Notes: generated by a model not told the origin, from the letters alone. A DNA stretch of 64,000 bases from CAZHTF01 sp964535305 (GCA_964535305.1 CAZHTF010000001.1:1-64000); one strand, 5' to 3'; numbered from the stretch's first letter, positions 1 to 9,356 are shown. Made by a program: numbers and translations.

Positions 1-172
1 GAATCGGCGGGAGCCCCTGCGGCTCACGACGCTGGCTGCGCGGCAGCGGGCCGCGCTCTTCGGGCGTTCTCTTCAACCCGCCGAGCACGTTCGCGAGCAC
101 GTAAAGCACCGCGAACGCCAGCCCGGCCATTTCCTGCCAGCTATCCAGGAATGCGAGCATAGGTATCGGCAT
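1..172 (-). CDS. Small putative membrane protein, 3' end outside window
   Basis: An open frame starts at ATG 172-170 (a second ATG lies at 160-158) and runs off the left edge, at least 57 codons. It begins with a short polar segment, then one hydrophobic stretch (LAFAVLYVLANVLGG, about residues 19-33), then a Pro/Arg/Glu-rich tail, as in a single-pass membrane protein. It lies about 100 bp downstream of floA on the same strand and could be the last gene of the nfeD-floA unit. No Shine-Dalgarno sequence is obvious and I do not recognise the family, so the gene is tentative. Confidence 0.4.
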   Translation of the reverse strand, partial: MPIPMLAFLDSWQEMAGLAFAVLYVLANVLGGLKRTPEERGPLPRSQRREPQGLPPI

Positions 173-269
173 CGAATCCGCTTTCGCTACGGCCAAAGGA
201 GGATCGCGCGCGACGCACGCCGCAGGCACGTCAGACGCCGCGGCTGCAAACCACGATCACCTCGCCGCC

Positions 270-1271
270 TTAGGTCTTCTTGCTCGTGTCAGAGCCGGCG
301 ATGCGATCGCGCATGGCCGTGTCGGACTGCACGTTCTTGAGCCGGTAGTAGTCGATCGCGCCCAGGTTGCCGCTGCGCAGCGCCTCGGCGAGGGCCTTGG
401 GAATCTCGGCTTCGGCCAGCACCACCAGCGCGCGATTGGCCTCGATGCCGGCGATGTTCTCCTGCTCCTGAGCGACGGCCATGGCGCGGCGTTTCTCGGC
501 TTCGGCCTGGGCGCGTTTCTTGTCCGCTTCGGCCTGAGCGGCCTGCAGCGTCGCGCCGATGTTCTCGCCCACGTCGACGTCGGCAATGTCGATCGAGAGA
601 ATTTCGAACGCGGTTCCCGCGTCCAGCCCCTTGGCGAGCACGGCCTTGGAGATTTTGTCCGGATTCTCTAGCACTTCCTTGTGAGATTCCGAAGAGCCGA
701 TGGCCGAGACGATGCCCTCGCCGACGCGGGCGATCACGGTCTCTTCGGTGGCGCCACCGACCAGCCGCGCGATCGCGGTTCGCACCGTGACGCGGGCCTT
801 CACCTTGAGCTGAATGCCGTCTTTGGCGACGGCGTCGATGGTCGTGCGGCCGCCGCTGGGGTTCGGGCAGTCGATCACCTTCGGATTGACGCTGGTGTTG
901 ACCGCATCGACGATATCGCGCCCGGCCAGGTCGATCGCGCAGGCCGTGCGGAAATCCAGCGGGATATTGGCGCGTTGCGCAGCGATCAGGGCGCGGATCA
1001 CGTTCTGCACGCGGCCGCGGGCCAGGAAGTGATTTTCCAGGTCTTCGGTGGAGATGTTCTGCAGGCCGGCTTTGAGCGATTGGATTTTGGCGTTGACCAC
1101 CACGGTCGAGTTCACGCCGCGCAGCGACATTCCGATCAGCTCGGCGAAGCCGACGCGTGCGCGGGCGAAGAGCGCCATCACGTACAGGCGGCCAAAGTTC
1201 AAGAAGAAGACCAGCACCGCCAGCGCGAACAGTACGCCGACCAGTGTCAGAATGATCAGCCAGGTATCCAT
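270..1271 (-). CDS. floA: Flotillin-like protein FloA
   Basis: 333-aa protein of the bacterial FloA (formerly UPF0365) family, a membrane-associated SPFH scaffold linked to functional membrane microdomains and fluidity. An N-terminal hydrophobic hairpin (about residues 5-30) is followed by the conserved SPFH/PHB region, including the family-typical stretch from NAKIQSLKAGL to RGRVQNVIRAL. An Ala/Glu/Lys-rich coiled coil lies around residues 240-275 (QAEADKKRAQAEAEKRRAMA). Length matches the family (about 330 aa). It sits about 115 bp downstream of nfeD on the same strand, the usual partnership, so the two are probably cotranscribed. The start follows a weak GTGAGA purine stretch. The assignment is secure. 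Confidence 0.95.
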   Translation of the reverse strand: MDTWLIILTLVGVLFALAVLVFFLNFGRLYVMALFARARVGFAELIGMSLRGVNSTVVVNAKIQSLKAGLQNISTEDLENHFLARGRVQNVIRALIAAQRANIPLDFRTACAIDLAGRDIVDAVNTSVNPKVIDCPNPSGGRTTIDAVAKDGIQLKVKARVTVRTAIARLVGGATEETVIARVGEGIVSAIGSSESHKEVLENPDKISKAVLAKGLDAGTAFEILSIDIADVDVGENIGATLQAAQAEADKKRAQAEAEKRRAMAVAQEQENIAGIEANRALVVLAEAEIPKALAEALRSGNLGAIDYYRLKNVQSDTAMRDRIAGSDTSKKT

Positions 1272-1385
1272 GTAGGTCTCACTTTCGTTGCGTTGATTCG
1301 CGGCGGCAACCCGCGCGACCCCTGCTGCGGGGTCGGACCGCGCCCGATCTTGCGGCCCGTTTGCTCGCTCGCGCCTCGTTTCAAA

Positions 1386-2981
1386 TCAAGCTTCCGCGCG
1401 CATGCTGCGCACGTAGACGGTCATTCCTTCGCGCCGCAGCACCTGCACGCGCGTTCCGTTGTCGATGTAGTCGCCCTGGCTGTGCACTTCGATGACGTGC
1501 GCGCCGAAGCGCGCCAGCCCGCCGGGCCGCAGCGGCGCGACCACCACGCCCACGTCGCCTTCGAGGCCGACCAGCTCGCTCGAGACGACCGGCGGGGTGG
1601 TCGGCTCGTTGGGGTTGCTCGAGATCAGCCCGCGGGACACTGCCAACTGCGGCAGATATCGCGCCAGCAGCACGATCCCGACGCTCGAGGCGATCAGGCT
1701 TGTGCTCAACACCAGGATGCCGGTCTTGAGCGCGTCCCAAGTCGCTTGCATGTTCGGCACGCTGAAGAGCGGTGCACCGGGCTCGCGCGGAATGAACGTG
1801 CCCAGCAGACTGCCCAGAATCAGCACAATCCCAGCGATGCCAGCCACGCCGAAGCCCGGCAGGATGAAGATCTCGACCGCCAGCAGGACCACGCCCAGCA
1901 CGAGCAGGATGATGGTCCAGATGTCTGCCAAGCCCGCGGCATACGGTGCGCCCAGGAAGACGCCCAGCGCCAGCAGCGCCACGCCGCCGGGGATCAGCAG
2001 CCCCGGTGACTGAAACTCGATGTACGCGCCGACGATCATGATGACGAAGACGATGCCGCGCACCAGCGGGCTGTTCAGCCAGAGCGCGAAATGCTCCCAC
2101 GCGCTGATCTCGTAGCGAACGACGCTCGCTTGCGGCAGGATGTGCTCGCGCAACCCTGCTTCGTCACTGACGATCGCGCTCGCCAATCCGAAGGCCACCG
2201 CCTCGCTTTGCGAGAGCGTCACAAGCTGGGTGGCATTGTCGATTGGCTGGATCAGCGTGCACTCGGCCCCGCTGACCGGGTCGAGGTAGCTGGTCGCCAG
2301 CCTCCAGGCCCGCTGGCCCTCTTCGACCGCATCAATCAGCCTTTTCTTCTCGGCGGTATCGACGAAGCGCCGCTCGCCGCCGTTGATTCGCTCGATCCAC
2401 CAGACTTCCTCGCCGACGCTGACCATCGCGCGGCACAGCAGCGCGTCATAGCCGTTGCGGGCGGCGGAGTCGCGGAAATCCTGTAGCACCGGGCTCTCGG
2501 CCTTGGCCCGCTCCGCGTCGCCGAGCTCCTCCAGGCCGCCGACCGGCGAGATCATGATCGGTGCGCAATCGCCGATGGTCGACGCGCTGGACATGACGAT
2601 TTCGCGGCAGGCGACCGAAATCAGCGCGCCGGCGCTGAGCGCCTCATTCTTGACCCACGCGACCGTGTGGATCTCCTTGGGCAACGATTTGATAGACCTG
2701 CTGATGCTCAGCGCGCTGGTCACTAGACCGCCGGGCGTGTTCAGTTGAAAGACGATCGTGGTCGCGCCCGCGGCGCGGGCCTCTGCGACGCGCCGTTCGA
2801 TGCTGCGAGCCAGAACGTCATTGATCACGCCCTCAATCGGCACGACCGCGATCTGCCTCGCCGCGCGCGGCTGGTCCGCGCTGATCGGCCCGCTCACCAT
2901 CAGCAGCAGCATTGCGCCCAAAGCCGCCAGGCGCGACGGCTTGACCAATACTCGGGAAACGAGTCGCAGGACTCTCGTCAT
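1386..2981 (-). CDS. nfeD: NfeD family membrane protease (ClpP-like serine protease + OB fold)
   Basis: Long-form NfeD, 531 aa from the ATG at 2981, chosen because GGAG lies 8 nt upstream; the frame is open to 3014. Order of parts: signal peptide/anchor (about 1-36), ClpP-like domain with the substrate-binding stretch FQLNTPGGLV and the presumed nucleophile region NEALSAGALI (Ser-Ala-Gly context as in archaeal 1510-N proteases), then a cluster of about four transmembrane helices (NSPLVRGIVFVIMIVGAY onward), and a C-terminal NfeD OB-fold domain beginning near LVGLEGDVGVV. Family knowledge: these proteins act with stomatins/flotillins in membrane quality control, consistent with floA directly downstream. 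Catalytic residues are inferred by motif only. Confidence 0.93.
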   Translation of the reverse strand: MTRVLRLVSRVLVKPSRLAALGAMLLLMVSGPISADQPRAARQIAVVPIEGVINDVLARSIERRVAEARAAGATTIVFQLNTPGGLVTSALSISRSIKSLPKEIHTVAWVKNEALSAGALISVACREIVMSSASTIGDCAPIMISPVGGLEELGDAERAKAESPVLQDFRDSAARNGYDALLCRAMVSVGEEVWWIERINGGERRFVDTAEKKRLIDAVEEGQRAWRLATSYLDPVSGAECTLIQPIDNATQLVTLSQSEAVAFGLASAIVSDEAGLREHILPQASVVRYEISAWEHFALWLNSPLVRGIVFVIMIVGAYIEFQSPGLLIPGGVALLALGVFLGAPYAAGLADIWTIILLVLGVVLLAVEIFILPGFGVAGIAGIVLILGSLLGTFIPREPGAPLFSVPNMQATWDALKTGILVLSTSLIASSVGIVLLARYLPQLAVSRGLISSNPNEPTTPPVVSSELVGLEGDVGVVVAPLRPGGLARFGAHVIEVHSQGDYIDNGTRVQVLRREGMTVYVRSMRAEA

Positions 2982-3046
2982 GTTTGCAACTCCACAGCGC
3001 ACTTGCAGGATCATCTGCAGTTGCGCCCCGCCCGACCACTAGAATT

Positions 3047-4099
3047 CTATCGCAAAAGTATATCCCTCGCTGCCAGCATGGCTTGCGGCATTGCGTCGGC
3101 AATCCGCTCGAAGTCCAACGGCTGCGGCGCGAACAGGACGGATTCTTCGCCCAGGGCGTTGCGCAGCGCTTCTCGGACAGGGACGTTCCGCGAGTCGCTC
3201 TCGGCCAACATGCGCTCGACGTCGGCGCTGACCAGATAGTCCAGCAGCAACCGCGCGGCTTGCGGGTTCGGAGCGCCGCGCACCAGTGCGGCGCTGCAGG
3301 GAATCCACAACGGCGGCTGATTGGGGCTGATTGCCGGGTAGAACAGGTTGAGCGGCTCGCCGCGACGCTGCGCTGCCCAGACGTCGTCCGTGTCGGTCCA
3401 GGCCAGATCGGCCTCGCCGCTGGCGATCAAACGGACGGCATGTGCATTGCCATCGGCGAGCTTGCTGCGCGCCTCGCGCAAGGATTGCAGCAGCGCCCGG
3501 CCTTCCGCCTCGCCGTGATAGGCGAAGAGCGCCGCGATGTGCCCGCGCGTCGTGCCGAATTGTGGATCGGCCAGCGCGCTGCGCGCCGCCCACGGCGGAC
3601 GAGCCAGCTCGGCCCAGGTCTGCGGCAGCGTGTCCCGATCGACACGTCGCGGGTCGAGCGCCAACACCCGCGCCCGCGCCGCAAATCCCGTCCAGCGGCC
3701 TTGCGGGTCGCGCCACGCGCGCGGGATATCGGCCGCGGCCGGGCTTTCACACGCTTCGAGCAAGCCGGCCCGCGCCAGCTCAATCGTGCCGAAAAGCTCG
3801 CTGGACCACCAGACATCGCAGCGCGACCGATCGGCTTCGCGCTCCAGCCGACGGACAAAGCCGGTGGTCTTCCCGGCTTCCGTGTCGTAGAGCGGCCGCA
3901 CGCGGATGCCGCTGCGCCGCTCGAACTCGGCGAGAATTCGGGCCGCGAACGGTTGATCGACGGATGTGTAGACCACCACGCTGCGATCCGCGGCGGCGCC
4001 CTCCGAGCAGCCGCACAGGCCCGCCAGCAGCAGCGCGGCGCCCAGCAGCGCGGCGGCCTTCAGCCGCTTGTGGTTCGAGAATTCAGTTTTTGAGTTCAA
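3047..4099 (-). CDS. Extracellular solute-binding lipoprotein (Fe3+/2-aminoethylphosphonate-like, SBP type)
   Basis: Periplasmic substrate-binding protein of the FbpA-like class. The mature part opens with RSVVVYTSVDQPFAARILAEF, followed by typical elements (CDVWWSSELFGTIEL, SALADPQFGTTRGHIAALF, DLAWTDTDDVWAAQRRGEP, LDYLVSADVERML). The frame is open to an ATG at 4231, but that would add about 45 polar residues before the signal sequence and overlap the divergent gene. I prefer the TTG at 4099, which gives KRLKAAALLGAALLLAGLCGC, a lipoprotein signal with a lipobox Cys. No permease or ATPase gene is adjacent, so it is an orphan binding protein. Family is clear; ligand is unknown. Confidence 0.85.
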   Translation of the reverse strand: MNSKTEFSNHKRLKAAALLGAALLLAGLCGCSEGAAADRSVVVYTSVDQPFAARILAEFERRSGIRVRPLYDTEAGKTTGFVRRLEREADRSRCDVWWSSELFGTIELARAGLLEACESPAAADIPRAWRDPQGRWTGFAARARVLALDPRRVDRDTLPQTWAELARPPWAARSALADPQFGTTRGHIAALFAYHGEAEGRALLQSLREARSKLADGNAHAVRLIASGEADLAWTDTDDVWAAQRRGEPLNLFYPAISPNQPPLWIPCSAALVRGAPNPQAARLLLDYLVSADVERMLAESDSRNVPVREALRNALGEESVLFAPQPLDFERIADAMPQAMLAARDILLR

Positions 4100-4188
4100 C
4101 CTGCCGCGGTTGCGCTCCGATATAGCACTCGAATCTGTGGCGTTTCTGATGATCGCCAAACGAACCGCTGGCCCGAATGGAGAATGGA

Positions 4189-4695
4189 ATGCCAACGACA
4201 CGCAACACCTGGTCTTCGAGTTCCTGGTCATATGGTTACAACAACCGTAACCGCAACAACAACAGCAGCACGCGTCGCAGCACGCGCGGCAGCAGCAGCA
4301 GCACCAGCCGCGGCGGCGTATCCAGCACCACCTACAGCCCGACCAAGTTCAGCATCACGCGCCGCGAGATCCAGCAACGGATCACGTCGTATCGCACGCT
4401 GAATGAGCAGGTCAACGGCTCCAGCGGCGTCACGGCTTTCTCGCCCAGCTCGGCCAACAAGTGGGTCAAGATCGTCGACAACGGCGCGTTCGTCTACAAG
4501 TTCAACAACAACGAATTCTCGCGCTACTTCGGCACGCAGACCAGCAGCGGCACGCCCACGGCGGCCTTCCGCACGCTGCGCAAGAAGTTTGGCACGGGCA
4601 TCAAGGCCGTCACCCGCGGCCGCAACAACACCTGGCTGATCGCGGCGTCGCAGCATGTCTCTTCGCGGCCGTTCAGCACGTACAACTGGAAGTAG
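4189..4695 (+). CDS. Ser/Asn/Arg-rich basic protein of unknown function
   Basis: 168 aa. The ATG at 4189 is preceded by GGAG six nt upstream; an ATG at 4177 is in frame but overlaps that Shine-Dalgarno. Residues 1 to about 50 are low complexity, made of Ser, Asn, Arg, Thr and Gly (for example NNRNRNNNSSTRRSTRGSSS). The remainder looks folded: KFSITRREIQQRITSYRTL, then KWVKIVDNGAFVYKFNNNEF and a basic C-terminus (FRTLRKKFGTGIKAVTRGRN). There is no signal peptide or membrane segment and net charge is strongly positive, so nucleic-acid or surface binding is conceivable but not shown. I do not recognise the family. It is monocistronic, with a perfect terminator downstream. Confidence 0.8.
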   Translation: MPTTRNTWSSSSWSYGYNNRNRNNNSSTRRSTRGSSSSTSRGGVSSTTYSPTKFSITRREIQQRITSYRTLNEQVNGSSGVTAFSPSSANKWVKIVDNGAFVYKFNNNEFSRYFGTQTSSGTPTAAFRTLRKKFGTGIKAVTRGRNNTWLIAASQHVSSRPFSTYNWK

Positions 4696-4760
4696 TCTTC
4701 GCCGCCCGCCGCGCGCGGGCATTCGAGCAACTGTAGTGGCTCGCGGATTCGTTCAACGTA

Positions 4761-4801
4761 AGCGGACCGTCGTCGACGCCGGCGACGGTCCGCTTTTTTT
4801 T
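4761..4801 (+). terminator. Rho-independent terminator
   Basis: A perfect 12-bp stem (AGCGGACCGTCG at 4761-4772 with its complement at 4783-4794) closes a 10-nt loop and is followed by eight T on the plus strand. It ends the Ser/Asn-rich gene 65 bp upstream. It is the strongest terminator in the window. Confidence 0.92.
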
Positions 4802-4899
4802 ATCAGCGACATCCGCGCCAGGCGCTGCTCGCGCGCGCCTGCGTTGCGCGCTCTGAACTGGGCACCGCAGTCCTCTCGCGCTATCGCGCGGCGCGGCGC

Positions 4900-6342
4900 T
4901 CACAGCAGCGGCGCGAAGAGTCGCGCCGCGCCTTCGAGCAACTCGCGACGGATGCCCAGGTTGTAGACGTCACGCAGCGTGATCTGCCGCGAGTCGGCGA
5001 TGTGCCGGTCGATCGAGCGTGAAAGCTCGGCCGCCAGGGCCGCGTCATACACCAGCGCCGAGGCCTCGAAATTCAGTCGAAAACTGCGGACGTCCATGTT
5101 CGCCGAGCCCAGCATGCACCAGCGCTCATCCACGCTGATGGTCTTGGAGTGCAGCACGCCCGCGTCAAACTCGTAGATCTCCACGCCGGATTCCAGCAGT
5201 TGCCCATAAAAGCTGCGCCCGCACCACAGCACCAGCGGCGCATCGCTGCGCGTCGGCAAGACAATCTGCACGCGCACGCCGCGCACGCACGCATACTGCA
5301 GCGCCATCACCAGGGCCGGGTCGGGCACGAAATACGGCGTTTCAATGCGAATCGAGACGCGCGCCGCCGAGACCGCCGCGAAAATCAGTTGCGCCAGCAC
5401 GCTGACATCCTGCTCGGGGCCGGTGGGCAGGATCTGCACGGCGGATTCGCCGCTGCGCTTCGGCTCGGGAAAGTAGCGCTCCGGGTCGAGCCCTTCGCGC
5501 GTCGCGAACGACCAATCCTCGGCGAAGACCTGCTGCAGAAAGAGCGTGGCCGGTCCGTCGATGCGCAGGTGGCTGTCGTACCAGGGGCTGAGTTTCTTGA
5601 GCCGCCCGCGGTATTCGTCGCCGATATTCTGGCTGCCTAGAAACGAGATCTGCCCATCCATCACCGCGATCTTGCGATGATTGCGCAGGTGCAGGCTCCA
5701 GCGGCGGCGCAGCGGATAGAGCGGCAAAAAGAATGCGACACGCACGCCCGCCTGGTGAAACGGCGCGAGGAACGACTTGCGCAGTGACCAGCAGCCGACC
5801 GCATCCAGCAGGACGCGGCATTCGACGCCCTCTCGCGCGCGGCGGCAGACCAGCTCGCGGAAGTGCTGGCCTGTGGCGTCGTTCTGCCAGATGTAATAGA
5901 GCAGATGGATGTGCTGCCGCGCCGCGAGGATGTCCGCTTCGAGCGCCTGGTAGGTCTCGTTGGCCTCGCGGAAGATGCGCACCTGGTTGCCAGCAATCGC
6001 CGGAATGTGCGCCAATCGCCGACCGATCTCCTCGACCGCCGCCAAATCCTCGGGCAGCCGAAGGCGCAGCTGCGCGTCGCCGATCTGCGAGCGATGCTCG
6101 GCCTGCCGATTGAAGATGTTCAGCAGGTGCGCCACGCGCCGTCGACGCCGGCTGGCCTTGCGGCGAATGCGGTAGTCGCCGAAGAGCACGAACAGAAGAA
6201 TGCCGACGACTGGCAGCGTCACCACCGCGAAGATCCAGGCCAGCGTCGCGGGCGGGTCTTTGCGCCGCCGCAGAATCAGCACAACGGTGAACGCCACCAG
6301 CAGGTAGTTTGCCGCGGCGATCGCGAACCAGACGCGCCCCAT
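4900..6342 (-). CDS. cls: Cardiolipin synthase (phospholipase D superfamily)
   Basis: 480 aa from the ATG at 6342; the frame extends to 6471, but MGRVWFAIAAANYLLVAFTV is the usual N-terminus of this family. Two N-terminal transmembrane helices (to about residue 60) are followed by a basic stretch (RIRRKASRRRRRV) and two phospholipase-D domains. The two HKD motifs are intact: HRKIAVMD near residue 220 and HSKTISVD near residue 395, each followed by the usual GS-N-D context. Reaction from family knowledge: condensation of two phosphatidylglycerols (or PG with another phospholipid) to cardiolipin at the inner membrane. It diverges from the glycosyltransferase gene at 6440. Confidence 0.94.
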   Translation of the reverse strand: MGRVWFAIAAANYLLVAFTVVLILRRRKDPPATLAWIFAVVTLPVVGILLFVLFGDYRIRRKASRRRRRVAHLLNIFNRQAEHRSQIGDAQLRLRLPEDLAAVEEIGRRLAHIPAIAGNQVRIFREANETYQALEADILAARQHIHLLYYIWQNDATGQHFRELVCRRAREGVECRVLLDAVGCWSLRKSFLAPFHQAGVRVAFFLPLYPLRRRWSLHLRNHRKIAVMDGQISFLGSQNIGDEYRGRLKKLSPWYDSHLRIDGPATLFLQQVFAEDWSFATREGLDPERYFPEPKRSGESAVQILPTGPEQDVSVLAQLIFAAVSAARVSIRIETPYFVPDPALVMALQYACVRGVRVQIVLPTRSDAPLVLWCGRSFYGQLLESGVEIYEFDAGVLHSKTISVDERWCMLGSANMDVRSFRLNFEASALVYDAALAAELSRSIDRHIADSRQITLRDVYNLGIRRELLEGAARLFAPLL

Positions 6343-6439
6343 GCTCGGGAGTCTGTGTTGCGACGCGCGGGCTGTCAAACGACGAGGCTGCGCGGCGCGT
6401 CGCAGGCGCACGCGGCGCGCAGACCGTATAGTGCCGCGG

Positions 6440-8392
6440 ATGCCGATGCGCGCCGCGCCAGACGAGCACACGCGGGCCCGGCCCGCTAGAGCCGAATCAC
6501 GCGCGGCGACGCACGCGCTTCACCGTGCGGCACGCGGGCCACAATTTGCGCGCGACTGGCGCGGCGGAACGCTGCTGATCGGTCTGGCGCTGCTGGCGCT
6601 GGCGCCCGGCCTTTTCAGCATTCCACCGATCGATCGCGACGAACCGCGCTTCGCACAAGCCAGCCGACAGATGGCCCGCGCGGACTCCTGGCGCGCCCTG
6701 ATTGTGCCGCGCGTCGGCGACGAGCCGCGGCTGCGAAAGCCGCCGCTGATTTACTGGTTGCAGGCGCTGAGCGCGCGGCTGATCGGCGAGCGGACACCGG
6801 CGGCGATCGCGGAGTGGTTCGCGAAGCTCGGTCAGGTCGCGCCGACGGCGGACGCCAATCCGGCCGCCGCGTCAAACGCCGCGCCGCGGCGCGTTCCGCC
6901 CAGCGGGATCGGCGTGTATCGCCTGCCGTCGCTGCTGCTGGCGCTCGGCAGCGTGCTGCTGACCTGGCGGCTGGGCTGCGGCCTGTTTGACCCGCGCGTC
7001 GGGCTGCTGGCCGCGGCGCTGCTGGCGGTCTGCCCGGTGCTGTTGTGGGATGCGCGATTGGCCCGCGCGGATCAGCTCGTCTTGCTGCTGACAATCGTCG
7101 CGCAGCTCTGCCTGCTGCGCTTGTGGCGCCAAAGCCGCCGCGAGCAACCCGCGCGCCGTGACGGACGCTGGGCCTGGTGGGGCTTCTGGCTGGCAAACGC
7201 GCTCTCGCTGATGACCAAGGGGCCAATCACGCTCGGCCTGACGCTGCTGAGCGCCGCATTCCTGGCACACGTCACACGCGACGGCCGGCTCTGGCGGCGG
7301 CTGCGCGTCGGTGGCGGGCTGGGCATCGTCGCGCTGCTGACGCTGCCTTGGACAATCGCGGCGGCGGGCGAAGTCGGCGCGGCACGGATCGTGTCGTCGA
7401 CGGCGCAGGAAGTCGGTCTGCGCATGATCCTGCCGCAGGAGAGCCACGCCGGCCCGCCCGGCTATCACGCGCTGCTGCTGCACGTGCTGTTTTGGCCGGG
7501 TGCGATGCTGATCGTCGCCGGGCTCATCCGCGTCGCGGCCAACGGCATCCGCTTCAGCCCGACAGCCGCGCGCCAAACCGACGGCCGGTTCGCGCGGCTG
7601 CAGGCGACCTGGGCGGCGCGGCGCCCCGGCCGACGGGCAGATTTGTTTCTGCTTGCATGCATCGTGCCGGGATGGCTGTGCTTCGAATTGATGCGCACCA
7701 AGCTTCCGCATTACACGCTGCCACTCTATCCCGCACTAGCTCTGCTCGCCGCCCGCGCCACGTTCGCCGCCTGCTCCGGCCGGCTCGCCCTGCGTGACAT
7801 TCGCCTGACGCGCTTCTGGCTGGGGCTATGGGTGGGCATCGGCGCGATTTTGACGGTTGCCGCGCCGTTAACGTTGGCCTCGCTGAGTGGCCTGCAAGGT
7901 CGCAGCGCGCTGGCAGTTCTGATCCTGGCGGGCGCGTGCCTGCTGCTGCTGAGTGTAGTCGCGCACGCACTCACATGGCACGCGTACCTGCGCGCCCAGG
8001 TGGGCGCGCTCGCGGCGGCGTGCTTTGCGGCGCTTTCGATCTTCGGAGTCACGCTGCCGCGCGTCGCGACGCCCTGGCCCTTTGCGCAAGCCTGGGCCGC
8101 AATACGCGAACACGATCCGGCGGGCCGCCGGGCGGTGGCGTCCATCGGGCCGTTTGAGGACAGCCTCTTCTTCCTGCTGGATGCGCGGGTGCAGCGCGTG
8201 CAGCCCGAGCAACTGGCCGATTGGTTTGCAGATCATCCGGATGGGCTGGTGCTGTACGCGCACCGTGCACCGCTGGATCAGGATTCGCAAGCTCCGCTGC
8301 GCGAACTGGCCCAGATCAACGGATTCAACTTCTCGAACGGGAGTTGGACCATGCTGCTGTTGGCGGAGCGCGCCGCCGCGAGGTCGCCGTGA
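6440..8392 (+). CDS. ArnT/PMT-like GT-C glycosyltransferase
   Basis: 650-aa multi-pass protein of the dolichyl/undecaprenyl-phosphate mannose or aminoarabinose transferase class. The diagnostic first-loop acidic motif is present (PPIDRDEPRFAQASRQM, with the D-E pair), followed by the PPLIYWLQAL segment typical of ArnT-like enzymes and about ten further hydrophobic segments. It presumably moves a sugar from a polyprenyl-phosphate donor onto an envelope acceptor on the periplasmic side; donor and acceptor are unknown. The start is ATG 6440 (ATG 6446 also possible). There is no Shine-Dalgarno; TATAGT (6427-6432) ends seven nt before the ATG, suggesting a leaderless transcript. The open frame extends upstream to 6341 but would overlap the cls start. 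Confidence 0.85.
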   Translation: MPMRAAPDEHTRARPARAESRAATHALHRAARGPQFARDWRGGTLLIGLALLALAPGLFSIPPIDRDEPRFAQASRQMARADSWRALIVPRVGDEPRLRKPPLIYWLQALSARLIGERTPAAIAEWFAKLGQVAPTADANPAAASNAAPRRVPPSGIGVYRLPSLLLALGSVLLTWRLGCGLFDPRVGLLAAALLAVCPVLLWDARLARADQLVLLLTIVAQLCLLRLWRQSRREQPARRDGRWAWWGFWLANALSLMTKGPITLGLTLLSAAFLAHVTRDGRLWRRLRVGGGLGIVALLTLPWTIAAAGEVGAARIVSSTAQEVGLRMILPQESHAGPPGYHALLLHVLFWPGAMLIVAGLIRVAANGIRFSPTAARQTDGRFARLQATWAARRPGRRADLFLLACIVPGWLCFELMRTKLPHYTLPLYPALALLAARATFAACSGRLALRDIRLTRFWLGLWVGIGAILTVAAPLTLASLSGLQGRSALAVLILAGACLLLLSVVAHALTWHAYLRAQVGALAAACFAALSIFGVTLPRVATPWPFAQAWAAIREHDPAGRRAVASIGPFEDSLFFLLDARVQRVQPEQLADWFADHPDGLVLYAHRAPLDQDSQAPLRELAQINGFNFSNGSWTMLLLAERAAARSP

Positions 8393-8468
8393 TCGTTGAT
8401 GCGGGCGGATCTGAGCGCCGCTTCTCGCGGGGCCGAGCGGCACGGGGCAGTTCGCACCGCGGACGGGA

Positions 8469-9191
8469 TCAAGTCGACTGCGCCGCCAGCGCCGCCGCGG
8501 CCTGCGGTGCGCGTTCCGGCCGTGAATCGACGGCGCTGAGCGCGTAGAAGCGCGGGCCCAGCAACTGCCGGCACGCGAGCACCACGCAGATCCCCAGCAA
8601 GACGCCCGCGACCACGTCCGACGGCCAATGCCGCGCTTGCGCCACGCGCGACAGGCACGCCAGCGGCACCAGCGGCCAGATCCACGGCGCGACGCGCGGA
8701 AAGTAGATTCCCAGCAGTGTCGCAAAAATCGCGGCGCTGGTCGCGTGCCCGCTGGGGAAAGCGTCCAGACCATCCGTGCCAAACGAACCCATCTCAAATC
8801 GGAACGCGAAATCCGGCGAGAGCTCCGGCCGGGCGCGCCCGACGACGTGCTTGATCAGTTGCACCAGGGCCGTGCCCGCCAGGATCGGAACGCCAAAGCC
8901 GATCAACAGCCGCGCGCGATGCGCGTATCCCAGCAGGGCCGCGCCCAGCAGCAGGTAGGCCTCTGGCGCGGGCAGCACGATGTTGTCCATGCCGGTCGGA
9001 ATGCGCGCTAGCCGCAACAGCCGCCGCAACCACGACGCATGCGGCGCGAGCGCTTCGGAGACGAATTTCGTGATTGCCGCGTCCAATGGCGCCAGTGCCA
9101 GCGTCAGCAGCGTCAAGCTAGCGAGCACCAGCGCCAGCATGGGCGCGCCCCGGCATGCTCCTCGGGCAGCGTCGCTTCTGCCGATGTTCAT
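8469..9191 (-). CDS. PAP2 family membrane phosphatase
   Basis: 240 aa with about five transmembrane helices and all three signature blocks of the PAP2/lipid phosphate phosphatase superfamily: KHVVGRARP, PSGHATSAA and SRVAQARHWPSDVVAG (catalytic His in the second and third blocks). Such enzymes dephosphorylate phosphatidate, PG-phosphate or undecaprenyl diphosphate; the ligand cannot be told from sequence. Start ATG 9191 lacks a Shine-Dalgarno; CATACT lies nine nt upstream. An alternative start is the Met at 9140. Nearby cls, the ArnT-like enzyme and the polyprenyl synthase make an envelope lipid role plausible. Confidence 0.9.
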   Translation of the reverse strand: MNIGRSDAARGACRGAPMLALVLASLTLLTLALAPLDAAITKFVSEALAPHASWLRRLLRLARIPTGMDNIVLPAPEAYLLLGAALLGYAHRARLLIGFGVPILAGTALVQLIKHVVGRARPELSPDFAFRFEMGSFGTDGLDAFPSGHATSAAIFATLLGIYFPRVAPWIWPLVPLACLSRVAQARHWPSDVVAGVLLGICVVLACRQLLGPRFYALSAVDSRPERAPQAAAALAAQST

Positions 9192-9356
9192 TTCGGAGAA
9201 AGTATGACGGCCTGGTGAACAGGCGAGCAGCGCCGCGCGAGAATTCCGTTAAGGATTGTGTGACAGCGGTGACAGACCGCAGCCTGACCCGCGCACGATA
9301 TGGTACCACTCGAGGCGGCGCGGCGCGGAGCGGCAGCTGGGCTCGCGCCGAGTTGT

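Noticed and set aside
681..2009. 442-codon plus-strand frame opposite floA and nfeD
   Set aside because: Covers the 3' part of nfeD, the intergenic gap and most of floA; no domain.
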